A stretch of DNA of 64,000 bases, taken from assembly GCA_023440825.1 (NCBI GenBank), contig JAEXRL010000031.1, positions 1 to 64,000 on the forward strand, read 5' to 3'. The stretch is from Pseudomonadota bacterium. Its GTDB lineage: Bacteria; Pseudomonadota; Gammaproteobacteria; Burkholderiales; Burkholderiaceae_B. Below the pieces are notes generated by a model. That model worked only from the letters and a program-made list of their open reading frames with translations. It ran no database searches and was not told where the DNA came from. Made by a program: the position numbers and the translations under genes. Position 1 is the first letter of the stretch; each line of letters opens with the position of its first letter. Shown in pieces: positions 40,387 to 49,275 of the stretch.

Positions 40387-42372
40387 TTAAGAGCGCCTTG
40401 TGTTTGGCGTGGCCGGGCTGGATACTTGGCTTATCGTACGAGCGTGGCGCAACTCTTGCAAAATGCTTTGCCGTAATTGCTCATGCGCACAGTCAGGGTG
40501 AAGGCTAGGCTGCTCCTGGGTGGGGATATCCTCTGGTCGTGCATGCTCGATTAGTTCGGCCAGCGCCAGCAATTGCATTCTGTTGGACGCTGAGCAGGGG
40601 ATATCAGCTTGTAGGGAGTATCGGGTAATGGCATTATTTACCCGAGAAGCGCTAGCAATTAATGGGAACCACGATAAGGCTTCTCGGCTTGCCGCGGGGG
40701 GATCGGAGAGCTGTTTCTGTAAGCTGCTACGCAGATCAGCTAACTGGCCATAGGCAGCGTGTCGGGCACGATGAACGGCGCTTTCATCCTGCTCTGATGC
40801 TGTGTTGACTAGGCAGCGCAAGTAATTGGCCAGCGTGCTGCGCAAGGTTTGAAAAGAATCAGCAAAATGCCGATGCCGTGATTTATTAGGCCAGATGATA
40901 TAACCAAAAAACAAGGCAATCATCCCGCCTAGTAATGTGTCGATCAGGCGCAGTACAGCATAATGGATGCTGACCTGCGTAGGCACGACATACTCTAAGA
41001 GCACCAACACCAGCGGCGTGAGAAACAAGCACATGAAGGCATAGTTACGCTGGGCAGCCCAAGGTAGCAGTGCAGCCAATACCGCCATAAAAAGTATAAA
41101 AACAGGGCCTGGGGGTATGAAATAAAGAATGAGCCCGCCTATTACTACCCCCGCACTGGTGCCTATGCAGCGTAAGGCAGTGCGGGCGAATACTGAGCCC
41201 ATATCAGGCTTCATCACAAGTATGACGGTCATGGGTATCCAGTACCAATGGTCATAATTGTCTTTCCAACGCAGGTTATAGGCAATAAAAGTACAAAGCG
41301 CCAAGGCGCTGGCGTTCAGTAATACTTCTTTTCCAGGGCTAAGCTCTCCCAAGATAGCCCAGTATCGTTTACCTGTTTGGGTCTGGGGGGTAAACAGTGT
41401 CATGTGCAACTGTGTGAGCAAACGGCTACCTGGTTTGTCCCATAGCGTGGTGATCAGCGTATTGAGGTAGCCGTCCAGCCCATTTTGATCTGGGCTGAGC
41501 AGCTCTTGGGGGAGCGAGGCAGAGGAACGGTAGTAGGCGTGGGCGCAGAGCCTTAAGCGCGATGAAATAGCGTGTAGGGCTGCAGAGTCTTCACACGTAA
41601 TAATCGCGGCGAACAAATTATCACAGTGTTGTAGCGTGGCAGCGATATGTTCAGAGTTCAGGCTGCGCCCTGGCGACACAGAGCGTGTTTGAAACATCAG
41701 GGTGTAAAGTGACTCCATCAGATTGCTGAATTTTTGTGCAGCCAACTCGGTGTCTTGGTCGGCGGCTTTGGTATCGGCCAGTGTGGCTAAGCTAAGCAAT
41801 AACTGATGGGAGTATTCGGTTTCTTGCGAACGCCGTGACAGCAAGGCCTCAATGGCTAAAGTGCATGCGTAAAATAGGCTGCTCGCGAGTAATAATAGGG
41901 CCGACTGGTAGTAATGGCCTGTGGACGAGCTGCTAACGGAAATCGTCCCTAGCATCAGCATCTGCATGGTTCCAATCGACAATGCAGAGTTGTAACTACT
42001 TAGTATGGCAGACAAAAAAGCAAGTGCGCTCATGCAAATCGTGACCACTTCCCACGGTAAATAGCTAAGGTAACCCAGTAGCATTCCAAGCATGGCTAGG
42101 GGGATAACGATCAGCATGCGCAGAAAAATGAGCTGATACGGATTATCTCGCTCAGAGCTGATCTGCAGCATGAAGCCCAATGACACCCACAGGTAAAGGG
42201 CAAGTTGATCAGTAAGCAGGCCAATCACCAAGGGCAGGCTAATGCCAAGGGCCGAACGCAAAGAGCGCGGCCAGTTCCAGGCGGCGGCTTGCAGATGCGT
42301 TAATTGCTTCAGCCAAGTGACGGGGTGTGCATAGGATGCAGGCTGAGTGGGGGAGCTTGCTGTATTTTTCAC
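40387..42372 (-). CDS. FUSC-family inner-membrane protein (putative aromatic acid exporter)
   Basis: A 661-residue protein with the two-half plan of the FUSC/YccS group: a first membrane block (about residues 35-185), a cytoplasmic helical part and a second membrane block (about 350-500, with the FUSC signature YWIPMTVILVMKPDMG...RTALRCIGTSAGVVIGGLI), then a soluble C-terminus. Relatives export hydroxylated aromatic acids together with an adaptor, which is not seen here. It starts with GTG at 42372, 12 bases after the LysE gene, and is probably co-transcribed with it. Confidence 0.88.
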   Translation of the reverse strand: MKNTASSPTQPASYAHPVTWLKQLTHLQAAAWNWPRSLRSALGISLPLVIGLLTDQLALYLWVSLGFMLQISSERDNPYQLIFLRMLIVIPLAMLGMLLGYLSYLPWEVVTICMSALAFLSAILSSYNSALSIGTMQMLMLGTISVSSSSTGHYYQSALLLLASSLFYACTLAIEALLSRRSQETEYSHQLLLSLATLADTKAADQDTELAAQKFSNLMESLYTLMFQTRSVSPGRSLNSEHIAATLQHCDNLFAAIITCEDSAALHAISSRLRLCAHAYYRSSASLPQELLSPDQNGLDGYLNTLITTLWDKPGSRLLTQLHMTLFTPQTQTGKRYWAILGELSPGKEVLLNASALALCTFIAYNLRWKDNYDHWYWIPMTVILVMKPDMGSVFARTALRCIGTSAGVVIGGLILYFIPPGPVFILFMAVLAALLPWAAQRNYAFMCLFLTPLVLVLLEYVVPTQVSIHYAVLRLIDTLLGGMIALFFGYIIWPNKSRHRHFADSFQTLRSTLANYLRCLVNTASEQDESAVHRARHAAYGQLADLRSSLQKQLSDPPAASREALSWFPLIASASRVNNAITRYSLQADIPCSASNRMQLLALAELIEHARPEDIPTQEQPSLHPDCAHEQLRQSILQELRHARTISQVSSPATPNTRRS

Positions 42373-42384
42373 TATTGCTTAAAT

Positions 42385-43002
42385 TTAGTTTGTGGCCTTA
42401 GTAAAGAGTAATGATGCCCCCAGCAGCAGTAAAGCGGCACCAATGATCCGATCAACATATTGCTGTTGTTGGATGATAACGCGGCGCAGTGCATAATTGG
42501 AAAAGAACAGGGCAAGTAGACTGAACCAGACCCAGTGTGTCACAGACATGAGTGCCCCGTAGGCCATGTCCAGCATCAATGAGTTGTCAGGCTTTACCAC
42601 TTGGGTAAAGGTGGCAAGCACAAATAACATCGTTTTGGGATTCAGTGCATTGCTTAAAAACCCCATGTTGAAGGCTTGCGCCAAGGTGGGGGGATGGTCA
42701 GCCCCTTCTTGTAGTGCGACGGCTGTGGTGTTAAAGAAAGATTGAATCCCCAGATACATCAGATACATGGCTCCAGCTATTTTCATAATAATAAATAACA
42801 AGGGTGATTCAGCGACCACCACAGCAATTCCTGATACGGCATACAGCACGTGTACTTGTACACCCACGGCAATACCCAGTGCACAGATCATGCCCACACT
42901 TCTACCGAAAGCGTAGCTATTACGCGTGACCATGGCGAAATCCGGACCTGGGCTGATAACGGCCAGCACGGTGATGATCGCGACAGCCAAGAGCTCAGGC
43001 AT
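42385..43002 (-). CDS. LysE/RhtB-family amino acid exporter
   Basis: A 205-residue inner-membrane protein with six hydrophobic helices. The family signature is VLAVISPGPDFAMVTRNS near the start, and LSNALNPKTMLFVLATF in the middle. LysE/RhtB proteins export amino acids such as homoserine, threonine or lysine, or their analogues, to limit toxic levels. GGAGC precedes the ATG. It is divergent from a LysR regulator, 256 bases away, which is the common regulator arrangement for such exporters. Confidence 0.92.
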   Translation of the reverse strand: MPELLAVAIITVLAVISPGPDFAMVTRNSYAFGRSVGMICALGIAVGVQVHVLYAVSGIAVVVAESPLLFIIMKIAGAMYLMYLGIQSFFNTTAVALQEGADHPPTLAQAFNMGFLSNALNPKTMLFVLATFTQVVKPDNSLMLDMAYGALMSVTHWVWFSLLALFFSNYALRRVIIQQQQYVDRIIGAALLLLGASLLFTKATN

Positions 43003-43258
43003 GATGCTGCTCCAAGTAAGAGGCAGTCTTGATATGTAATGAATTTACACAGGAGTATGTGTCTGGACTAGGGTATGCTAAGGCATATGTCATCGTGCTT
43101 GAGTGATATCTCATCAGGCTGCTTGCTCATGTAAATAGTTATTATTCAGGCGATACGGCTTTGTTTGTGGTGCTTTTAGTAATTATTATTGATGACCTTA
43201 CGATGCGTGAAAAGTGATGTTTTATCACCTTAATCTGTGAGTATTCATTGAGGATAAA
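43003..43258. other. Divergent intergenic region between LysE and LysR genes
   Basis: This 256-base AT-rich stretch must hold both promoters. I see no open frame of note and no convincing LysR box that I would fix in position. Confidence 0.5.
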
Positions 43259-44137
43259 ATGAAAATCCCAAGCCTTGCCGCGTTTCAGTATTTTGATATG
43301 GCGGCGCAGACTCAGAGCTTTGTTAAAACCGGTGAGCGTCTTCATGTGACGCACAGTGCCGTCAGCCGGCAAATTCGCGCCTTGGAAGAGGCGCTGGGAA
43401 TTGAGCTTTTCGAGCGACGGAACCGCGCCGTTTTCCTGACGCCGGCGGGTAAAAAACTGCAGGTAGTTACTGCCTCGGTGTTTGAACAGTTGGAAAGTGC
43501 TGTGTACCGCTTGCAGCGCGAGGCACGCACCAAGGCATTAGTCGTATCCTGTGAGCCTACGATTGCCATGCGCTGGTTAATACCCCGGCTAGGAAAATTT
43601 CACGCTCAATATCCCGATATTACGGTGCACCTGTTGACTGCAGGCGGTCCTATTGATTTTGCTAGGGCCGGAGTGGATTTGGCCATACGCCGCGATGATT
43701 TTCAGTGGTCGGATACGCTTTATGGGAAGAAAATCTGCGATGAGTGGGTAGGGCCGGTAATGTTAGCTGGGCAGGTGATTAATACCACTTCAATGTCGGG
43801 TGCTGGCTTGCTTCACACAGCCTCACGCCCTTTGGCATGGAAAACATGGTCTAAGCGCGCAGGAGTATCCATTAAAGGTACTGAGCGCCTGGATTATGAG
43901 CATTTTTATCTGTGTATCCAGGCTGCACTAGCCGGCTTGGGTACCGCCATATCCTCGTATCTTATGGTTGAGACTGAAATGCTAACTGGGCAGTTGGTCG
44001 CGCCTTATTCTTTCATACAGGACGGCTCTAGCTATTTTCTCTTATCCCCTTCACCACTCGAGGAGGATGCGCGCGCTGGAAAATTTTATGAGTGGCTAGC
44101 GTTTGAGGCCAAGGCCTGTCTAGCCCCGTTGGCCTGA
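43259..44137 (+). CDS. LysR-family transcriptional regulator (GcvA-like)
   Basis: A 292-residue LysR-type regulator. The N-terminal winged helix (residues 5-65) has AAFQYFDMAAQTQSFVKTGERLHVTHSAVSRQIRALEEALGIELFERRNR, split over its helices; the C-terminal part is a periplasmic-binding-type effector domain with VSCEPTIAMRWLIPRLGKFHAQYPDI and FARAGVDLAIRRDD. The lead AAFQYFDMAA and AIRRDD pattern places it with the GcvA branch. It may regulate the divergent LysE exporter and FUSC gene. ATG follows GAGGATAAA. Confidence 0.93.
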   Translation: MKIPSLAAFQYFDMAAQTQSFVKTGERLHVTHSAVSRQIRALEEALGIELFERRNRAVFLTPAGKKLQVVTASVFEQLESAVYRLQREARTKALVVSCEPTIAMRWLIPRLGKFHAQYPDITVHLLTAGGPIDFARAGVDLAIRRDDFQWSDTLYGKKICDEWVGPVMLAGQVINTTSMSGAGLLHTASRPLAWKTWSKRAGVSIKGTERLDYEHFYLCIQAALAGLGTAISSYLMVETEMLTGQLVAPYSFIQDGSSYFLLSPSPLEEDARAGKFYEWLAFEAKACLAPLA

Positions 44138-44197
44138 TGCTGAGCGTACAGCCCAGCATTAGCGCTGAGAAAGCCGCTATCCAGAGGCCTGATGGTG

Positions 44198-44271
44198 TGG
44201 AGCGGGTGATGGGGATCGAACCCACGACGTATGCTTGGGAAGCACAAGTTTTACCACTAAACTACACCCGC
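44198..44271 (-). tRNA. tRNA-Gly (anticodon CCC)
   Basis: A 74-nt cloverleaf including encoded CCA: acceptor GCGGGTG/CACCCGC-type pairing, D-arm GTTTAGTGGTAAAAC, anticodon loop TTCCCAA giving anticodon CCC, T-arm TGGGTTCGATCCCCA. It matches the plan of Escherichia glyU. It lies between the LysR gene and the CueR-like gene, and no mobile-element gene is next to it. Confidence 0.95.
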
Positions 44272-44421
44272 TGTGGTCAAGGGTAAACAGTAAAGTAGTC
44301 CAGTGAGCTTGTCCAGAATTTTTTCAGTTTTTACTCATCGTTCTTGGGTGTAACCTCTTGCGTTTGGCGACAAGCGACGAGGGCTTAAGCCAAGGCGGGG
44401 GAGGCGGATAGCAGCCTGCAT

Positions 44422-44808
44422 TTATACACGGTCTAAGCCATCCAGTATGGCGCATTCAGGGCTGGCGTCGCCGTTACATTGTTCGGCCAGCTGTCTTAAT
44501 TGCGCAGCCATACTCAGCAGTTCTTGCGCCTTGCGTTCAAGCTGTTGTATGTGTTCGGTGGCCAGCGCTTTGACCTGAGCGCTGCTGCGCTGGGGATTGC
44601 TCCACAGCAAAGTAAGCGCTTGTATGTCTTGCAGGCTAAAGCCTAATTTTCGCGCCTGTGCGATAAAGCGCAAGGTGTCGATGTTTTGCGGGACATACTG
44701 GCGGTAGCCATTGGCTTGGCGATTGCTGTGAAGCAATCCCATGTCCTCGTAGCGGCGTATCATCTTAGCGCTCAACCCACTGAGCTTGGCGGCTTCGCTA
44801 ATAAGCAT
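44422..44808 (-). CDS. MerR-family copper-responsive regulator (CueR-like)
   Basis: A 128-residue MerR-type regulator. The N-terminal winged helix starts LISEAAKLSGLSAKMIRRYEDMGLL (split), followed by YRQYVPQNIDTLRFI, and a long dimerisation helix. The C-terminal metal loop has two cysteines seven residues apart, CNGDASPEC, which matches the copper(I)/silver site of CueR. It is divergent from a copper chaperone gene, so copper(I) is the likely signal. Confidence 0.88.
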   Translation of the reverse strand: MLISEAAKLSGLSAKMIRRYEDMGLLHSNRQANGYRQYVPQNIDTLRFIAQARKLGFSLQDIQALTLLWSNPQRSSAQVKALATEHIQQLERKAQELLSMAAQLRQLAEQCNGDASPECAILDGLDRV

Positions 44809-44829
44809 CGTATTTCGTCTCGAAAGTGC

Positions 44830-44861
44830 TTGATAAACGTTATTATAGAGTTAACTATTTT
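44830..44861 (+). promoter_or_regulatory. Candidate MerR/CueR-type promoter of the copper chaperone gene
   Basis: TTGATA (44830-44835) and TATTTT (44856-44861) are separated by 20 bases. Such over-long spacers are the usual sign of MerR-family promoters. No good dyad could be fixed between the boxes, so this is a weak call. Confidence 0.35.
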
Positions 44862-44896
44862 ATTCGTTGAGATCATCTTTTTTTGAGGTGCTAACC

Positions 44897-45097
44897 ATGT
44901 CATTGGACATTCAAGTCAAAGATATGACCTGCGGTCATTGTGTGCAATCCATTACTCAAGCAGTACAAAGTGTTTCCCCTAATGCGCAGGTGCAGGTAGA
45001 TCTCGCCACGCATCGTGTACAAATTCAGGGTGAGGTGGATCAAGTGGCGGTTTTAGGGGCGATCACTGATGCGGGTTTTACGCCCGAGAGCCTGTAG
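44897..45097 (+). CDS. copZ: Heavy-metal-associated (HMA) copper chaperone, CopZ-like
   Basis: A 66-residue single HMA domain with the copper-binding MTCGHC near the N-terminus (residues 9-14) and the normal beta-alpha-beta-beta-alpha-beta plan (GHCVQSITQAVQSV, VQVDLATHRVQI, ITDAGFTPESL). It binds copper(I) in the cytoplasm and passes it to ATPases or regulators. ATG 44897 follows TGAGGTG; the longer frame from 44867 is rejected. No copper P-type ATPase gene is in the window. It is divergent from the CueR-like gene and 51 bases before the flavin oxidoreductase. Confidence 0.9.
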   Translation: MSLDIQVKDMTCGHCVQSITQAVQSVSPNAQVQVDLATHRVQIQGEVDQVAVLGAITDAGFTPESL

Positions 45098-45148
45098 GTT
45101 TACGGGGTGGGTCGGATCACTTTTCCTATCAAGTATTAAGGAGTCAGC

Positions 45149-46528
45149 ATGCGGCAAATAAGTTGTGATGTAGCAATTATCGGCGCAGGAACGGCGGGAA
45201 TGACAGCCTACGCGACGGCTAAGCGGGCTGGACAGCGCGTGGTCTTGATAGAAAGTGGCCCTTACGGCACGATGTGTGCCCGGGTAGGGTGCATGCCCTC
45301 CAAGTTATTGATTGCGGCAGCAGAGGCAGCACACACTGTTACTGCGGCTGGCGTGTTTGGAGTGCAGGTACAAAGCTGGTCGGTAGACGGTAAAGCGGTC
45401 ATGCAACGCTTGCGTGACGAGCGGGATCGATTTGTGCAAAGTGTGGTTGAGGATGTTGACTCTTTTGATGCCGATGATAAGGTGCGCGGCTACGCTAGTT
45501 TTTTAAGCAATCAGCGCTTACAAGTGGACGACCATACCCAAATACAAGCGCAGCATATCATTGTGGCCACTGGATCGTTGCCGGTAAGACCCAAGCCTTT
45601 ATTGGCTCTAGAGGACCGCCTAATAAGTAATGATGATGTGTTCGACTGGCAGGACTTGCCACGTCGGGTGCTGGTGGTAGGCGCAGGCGCTATTGGTCTG
45701 GAGCTAGGACAAGCCTTATCTCGCTTGGGCGTGCAGGTCAGAATCGTGTCGCGTAGTGCCAGTTTGGCCGCTATACAGCATCCCGATTTACTGGCTTTGG
45801 GCCACACCCTGTTTGGCGCAGAGCTGGATATTCGTTATGGCGTGGATGTCTTAGGGGCCGAGCGTCGAGATGGGCAGGCTTGGGTCAATTTACGCTATCA
45901 GGATCAAGAGCTCACCGAGTCTTACGATTTTGTTTTGGCTGCCGCTGGGCGTATGCCACAGTTAGACGGCTTGCAGTGGGAACATACTACCGCAAAGATG
46001 GACGAGCGTGGCCGTCCTGTGGTGGACCCGCATACCTTGCAGGTGGTGGGCACGCCTATCTATTTGGCCGGCGATGTCAGTCCCTCGCGTGCCTTGCAGC
46101 ACGAGGCGGCTGATGATGGTCGTATTAGTGTGCGCCAGGCCGTGCAAGGGCAGGCTAGCGCTCGTCGTAGCCCTATTGCTATCGTGTTCAGTGATCCTCA
46201 AGTGGCTCAGGTGGGGACAGTCTATAAAGAATTGCCTGAAGACGTACTGTGTGGGCGTATGGATTTTAGTCGCCAAGGCAGGGCCAGTGTGATGGCTAAA
46301 AATAAGGGGCGTGTTCATCTGTATGCGCAAACAAACGGCCGATTTATAGGGGCCGAAATGTTAGGGCCGCAGGTTGAGCATTTAGCGCACTTGCTAGCCT
46401 GGGCGCATCAGCAAAGTTTGACGATAGAGCAAATGCTGGCCATGCCGTTTTATCATCCTGTTTTGGAAGAGGGCTTACGCACTGCTTTACGCGATTTGCA
46501 GCGGCAACTACGAAAACTAGCCTCTTAA
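45149..46528 (+). CDS. Flavin disulphide oxidoreductase (dihydrolipoamide dehydrogenase/mercuric reductase family)
   Basis: A 459-residue class-I pyridine nucleotide-disulphide oxidoreductase. FAD-binding IGAGTAGMTAY, the redox-active CARVGC, NAD(P)-binding VVGAGAIGLELGQAL, the second FAD motif YLAGDVSPSRAL and the C-terminal catalytic His/Glu in MPFYHPVLEEGL are all there. The active-site spacing CxxxxC fits, but the flanking sequence (TMCARVGCMPSK) differs from E3, which normally has GGTCLNVGCIPSK. So it is not the pyruvate dehydrogenase E3 (which is encoded at 57172). It follows the copper chaperone gene and may protect against metal or oxidative stress. Confidence 0.88.
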   Translation: MRQISCDVAIIGAGTAGMTAYATAKRAGQRVVLIESGPYGTMCARVGCMPSKLLIAAAEAAHTVTAAGVFGVQVQSWSVDGKAVMQRLRDERDRFVQSVVEDVDSFDADDKVRGYASFLSNQRLQVDDHTQIQAQHIIVATGSLPVRPKPLLALEDRLISNDDVFDWQDLPRRVLVVGAGAIGLELGQALSRLGVQVRIVSRSASLAAIQHPDLLALGHTLFGAELDIRYGVDVLGAERRDGQAWVNLRYQDQELTESYDFVLAAAGRMPQLDGLQWEHTTAKMDERGRPVVDPHTLQVVGTPIYLAGDVSPSRALQHEAADDGRISVRQAVQGQASARRSPIAIVFSDPQVAQVGTVYKELPEDVLCGRMDFSRQGRASVMAKNKGRVHLYAQTNGRFIGAEMLGPQVEHLAHLLAWAHQQSLTIEQMLAMPFYHPVLEEGLRTALRDLQRQLRKLAS

Positions 46529-46532
46529 GAAA

Positions 46533-46562
46533 AACAGCCAGGCACTTGCCTGGCTGTTTTCA
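46533..46562 (+). terminator. Rho-independent terminator after the flavin oxidoreductase gene
   Basis: AACAGCCAGGCA and TGCCTGGCTGTT form a 12-bp stem with a very small loop, followed by a short T-run. Being symmetric, it can also end the convergent SCO-gene transcript. Confidence 0.9.
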
Positions 46563-46577
46563 TTTCACCGTGGCCAT

Positions 46578-47177
46578 TCAGAGTAGCTTGCGTACGCCAT
46601 CAGCAAGTACTTCTACGGCTTCGGAGTCGGGTGCCAAAAAACGGGCTTTACCGTTACGATCAAAAAAATAGACGCCACGGCTGTGGGCCACTTCGTAGCT
46701 GTTAGGGTTATGACCACGGGGTTTTTCGATCTGGTAGGCGACTCGATAACGTCGAGCAAAATCAGCAATCTGTTTTTCTGTGCCGGTTAAGCCGATCGCG
46801 TGATCATCGAATGCACTGACGTATTCGTGCAAAATTTCTGGCGTGTCGCGATGAGGATCTACGCTAATGAATAGGATCCGTACATCTTTGCTGTCTTTTT
46901 CGCCAAGCTGATCCATAACATGCGAGAGCTGTGCCATGGTGGTTGGGCAGATGTCGGGGCAACTGGCGTAGCCAAAAAATAGCAGCACCACCTTGCCTTT
47001 GAAGTCGTCCTGGGTCACCTCCTGGTCGTTTAAGCCCTTAAGGGTAAAACGCAAATCGGGAAGGAAGCCCCGCACCGGATTTAGTGATTGCGCTAGGCTT
47101 AGCGAGCTGAACACAAGCAGTAAAAAGGCGAATAGGGGGCGTCTAAGGGTGACAAGCCAGGACATGACGATACTCAC
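46578..47177 (-). CDS. SCO1/SenC-family copper chaperone
   Basis: A 199-residue membrane-anchored thioredoxin-fold protein. An N-terminal hydrophobic stretch (PLFAFLLLVFSSLSLAQS) is a signal or anchor; the copper/redox motif is CPDICPTTM, and FISVDPHRDTPEIL and the later histidine in VAHSRGVYFF complete the usual copper ligands. SCO proteins deliver copper to cytochrome c oxidase subunit II. GTG 47177 lies three bases after the prlC stop; the inner ATG 47165 (MSWLVTL) is equally possible. It is near the copper group but on the opposite strand. Confidence 0.92.
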   Translation of the reverse strand: MSIVMSWLVTLRRPLFAFLLLVFSSLSLAQSLNPVRGFLPDLRFTLKGLNDQEVTQDDFKGKVVLLFFGYASCPDICPTTMAQLSHVMDQLGEKDSKDVRILFISVDPHRDTPEILHEYVSAFDDHAIGLTGTEKQIADFARRYRVAYQIEKPRGHNPNSYEVAHSRGVYFFDRNGKARFLAPDSEAVEVLADGVRKLL

Positions 47178-47180
47178 AAA

Positions 47181-49271
47181 TTAATGGGTGGTGCTCAGTG
47201 CCTCCCCCAAGCCACTGTGCTGTAACAAGGCATCAATGGACGGGTCGCGTCCACGGAATGCGCGGAATGAGTCAGCCGCAGAACGCTCGCCGCCTACAGA
47301 CAGGATTTCTTTCCAGAAGCGATGCCCGGTATTACTGTCTAGCGTGTCACGTGTACCGTCTTGATGGGTGTATGCCTTTTCTTCGAAAGCGGCATAGGCA
47401 TCGGCAGACAGTACTTCGGCCCACTTGTAGCTATAGTATCCTGCACCGTAGCCCCCTGCAAATAAATGCGAAAACTGGTGAGGAAAACGGTGCCATTCCG
47501 GTGGGAAGATGACGGCTACCTCGGCACGAACCTGTTGCAAGGTTTGCATCACAGCATCAATGCTCAGTCCGGTGTCTTTTGCGTGAATAAGCATATCAAA
47601 CAGCGAGAACTCGAGCTGACGTACCATTTGCATGCCGCTTTGGAAGTTACGAGCAGACCACAGTTTTTGATAAAGCTCACGTGGCAGATGTTCACCCGTG
47701 TCTACGTGGTGACTAAGCATTTGCACGACCGGCCATTCCCAGCAAAAATTTTCCATGAACTGCGAGGGCAGTTCGATGGCGTCCCACTCAACCGATGAAA
47801 AAGCCGAGGCGTCCGGGTCGTCTACACGTGACAACAGGGTGTGCAGAGCGTGTCCTGACTCGTGGAAAAGCGTGATGACATCATCGTGGCTAAATAAGGC
47901 CGGTTTACCTGCCTGGGGAGCCGCAAAGTTGCAGATTAAATAAGCAATGGGTAAGGTCAGGCCATGCTCGGTGCGTCGACGTGTGCGCTCGCTATCCACC
48001 CAGGCGCCGCCTTGTTTGCCTTGGCGCGCGTAAAGGTCGGTGTACAGCAAGCCTAAAATAGTGCCATCCGAGGCGCAGACTTCATAGGCTTGGGCATCGG
48101 CGTGCCACAGTTTTTGCGCGTGTGGACGCAGGCGCACATCAAAAAGACGTTGTGCTACCTGAAATAGGCCATCCATTACGGTGGGTTCGGTGAAGTACTG
48201 CTTAACCTCGTCTTCGGAGTACGCATAGCGTTGCTCACGCAAGCGTTCGGAGGCGTAGGCGACATCCCAAGGCTCTAAGGTGTTCATGCCCAGCTCTTGG
48301 GCAGCGAAATCACGCAGCTCGGCCAAGTCTTTTTCAGCATGGGGTTTAGATTTGGCCGCTAATTCGCGCAAGAAACCAAGTACTTGTTCTGGCTCATCGG
48401 CCATGCGGGTTTGCAAACGCATATGAGCAAAACTGGCAAATCCCAGCAGCGCAGATTGTTTGGCTCTGAGCTCAAGCAGTGTTTCAATTTCGCCTGAGTT
48501 GTCGAATTCGGGCGCGCCGTGCTCAGAGGCTACCGTGGCATAGGCGCGATAAAGCTGTGCACGTATCGTCGAGCTTTTTACATACTGCATGACGGGTATG
48601 TAGCAGGGCATTTTCAGGGTCAGTTTATAACCACTTTTGCCATCTGCCTGCGCGGCTTTAGCTGCAGCCTGTAGGGCGGAGTCGGGCAGGCCTGCTAGTT
48701 CGTTCGCGTCCTCTATGTACAGCGACCAGGCGTCAATAGCATCCAGCACATGTTCAGAAAATCGTTGGGAGCTTTGTGCCAGTTGATCAGAAATCTGTGC
48801 GTATTCCTCACGGTCCGTGCCTTGCAGCTCTACGCCGCTGAGGCGAAAGTCGCGTAGAGCGTTGTCCACGATACGCTGACGGGCAGGGCTGAGCTGGCCG
48901 TAAGCTGCGCTTTGGGCAAAGCGCTGATACCGGGCAAACAGCTCGTGATTCAGCCCCACCCAGGTGGAGAATTCGCTGACCAAAGGAAGGCATGCATTAT
49001 ACGCCTCGCGTAGCTCTGGCGTGTTAACCACTGAGTTCAGGTGACCAGCGACTGACCATGCCCTATACAGTACCTCGGTGGCATCGAGTAAGGGTTCGAT
49101 CAGTGTGTCCCAGGAAACTGCGGCATCAGAGCTGCTAACGGCTTCAATGGCCTGACGAGCCTGTGTGAGCAATTCGGGTATTGCTGCTTGTATGTGTGTT
49201 GCCTGCACTTGATCATAGGCAATCACCGCATCAATAGGGACGAGTAAGGGGTTAGTCATAGCGTTAAACAA
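47181..49271 (-). CDS. prlC: M3-family oligopeptidase A
   Basis: A 696-residue soluble zinc peptidase of the oligopeptidase A/PrlC group, which degrades short peptides such as cleaved signal peptides. The zinc site is LFHESGHALH (HExxH) at about residue 475 with the following glutamate in SSVEWDAIELPSQFMENF. The start NPLLVPIDAVIAYDQV and the FDVRLRPHAQKLWHADA segment are typical. It lies five bases after folD and belongs to the block kinase-regulator-folD-prlC. Confidence 0.95.
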   Translation of the reverse strand: MFNAMTNPLLVPIDAVIAYDQVQATHIQAAIPELLTQARQAIEAVSSSDAAVSWDTLIEPLLDATEVLYRAWSVAGHLNSVVNTPELREAYNACLPLVSEFSTWVGLNHELFARYQRFAQSAAYGQLSPARQRIVDNALRDFRLSGVELQGTDREEYAQISDQLAQSSQRFSEHVLDAIDAWSLYIEDANELAGLPDSALQAAAKAAQADGKSGYKLTLKMPCYIPVMQYVKSSTIRAQLYRAYATVASEHGAPEFDNSGEIETLLELRAKQSALLGFASFAHMRLQTRMADEPEQVLGFLRELAAKSKPHAEKDLAELRDFAAQELGMNTLEPWDVAYASERLREQRYAYSEDEVKQYFTEPTVMDGLFQVAQRLFDVRLRPHAQKLWHADAQAYEVCASDGTILGLLYTDLYARQGKQGGAWVDSERTRRRTEHGLTLPIAYLICNFAAPQAGKPALFSHDDVITLFHESGHALHTLLSRVDDPDASAFSSVEWDAIELPSQFMENFCWEWPVVQMLSHHVDTGEHLPRELYQKLWSARNFQSGMQMVRQLEFSLFDMLIHAKDTGLSIDAVMQTLQQVRAEVAVIFPPEWHRFPHQFSHLFAGGYGAGYYSYKWAEVLSADAYAAFEEKAYTHQDGTRDTLDSNTGHRFWKEILSVGGERSAADSFRAFRGRDPSIDALLQHSGLGEALSTTH

Positions 49272-49275
49272 GTAT

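Noticed and set aside
45149..46528. Possible second E3 of pyruvate dehydrogenase or mercuric reductase
   Set aside because: No lipoyl domain or HMA domain, active-site surroundings differ from E3, and no mer genes are near; kept as a general flavin disulphide oxidoreductase.
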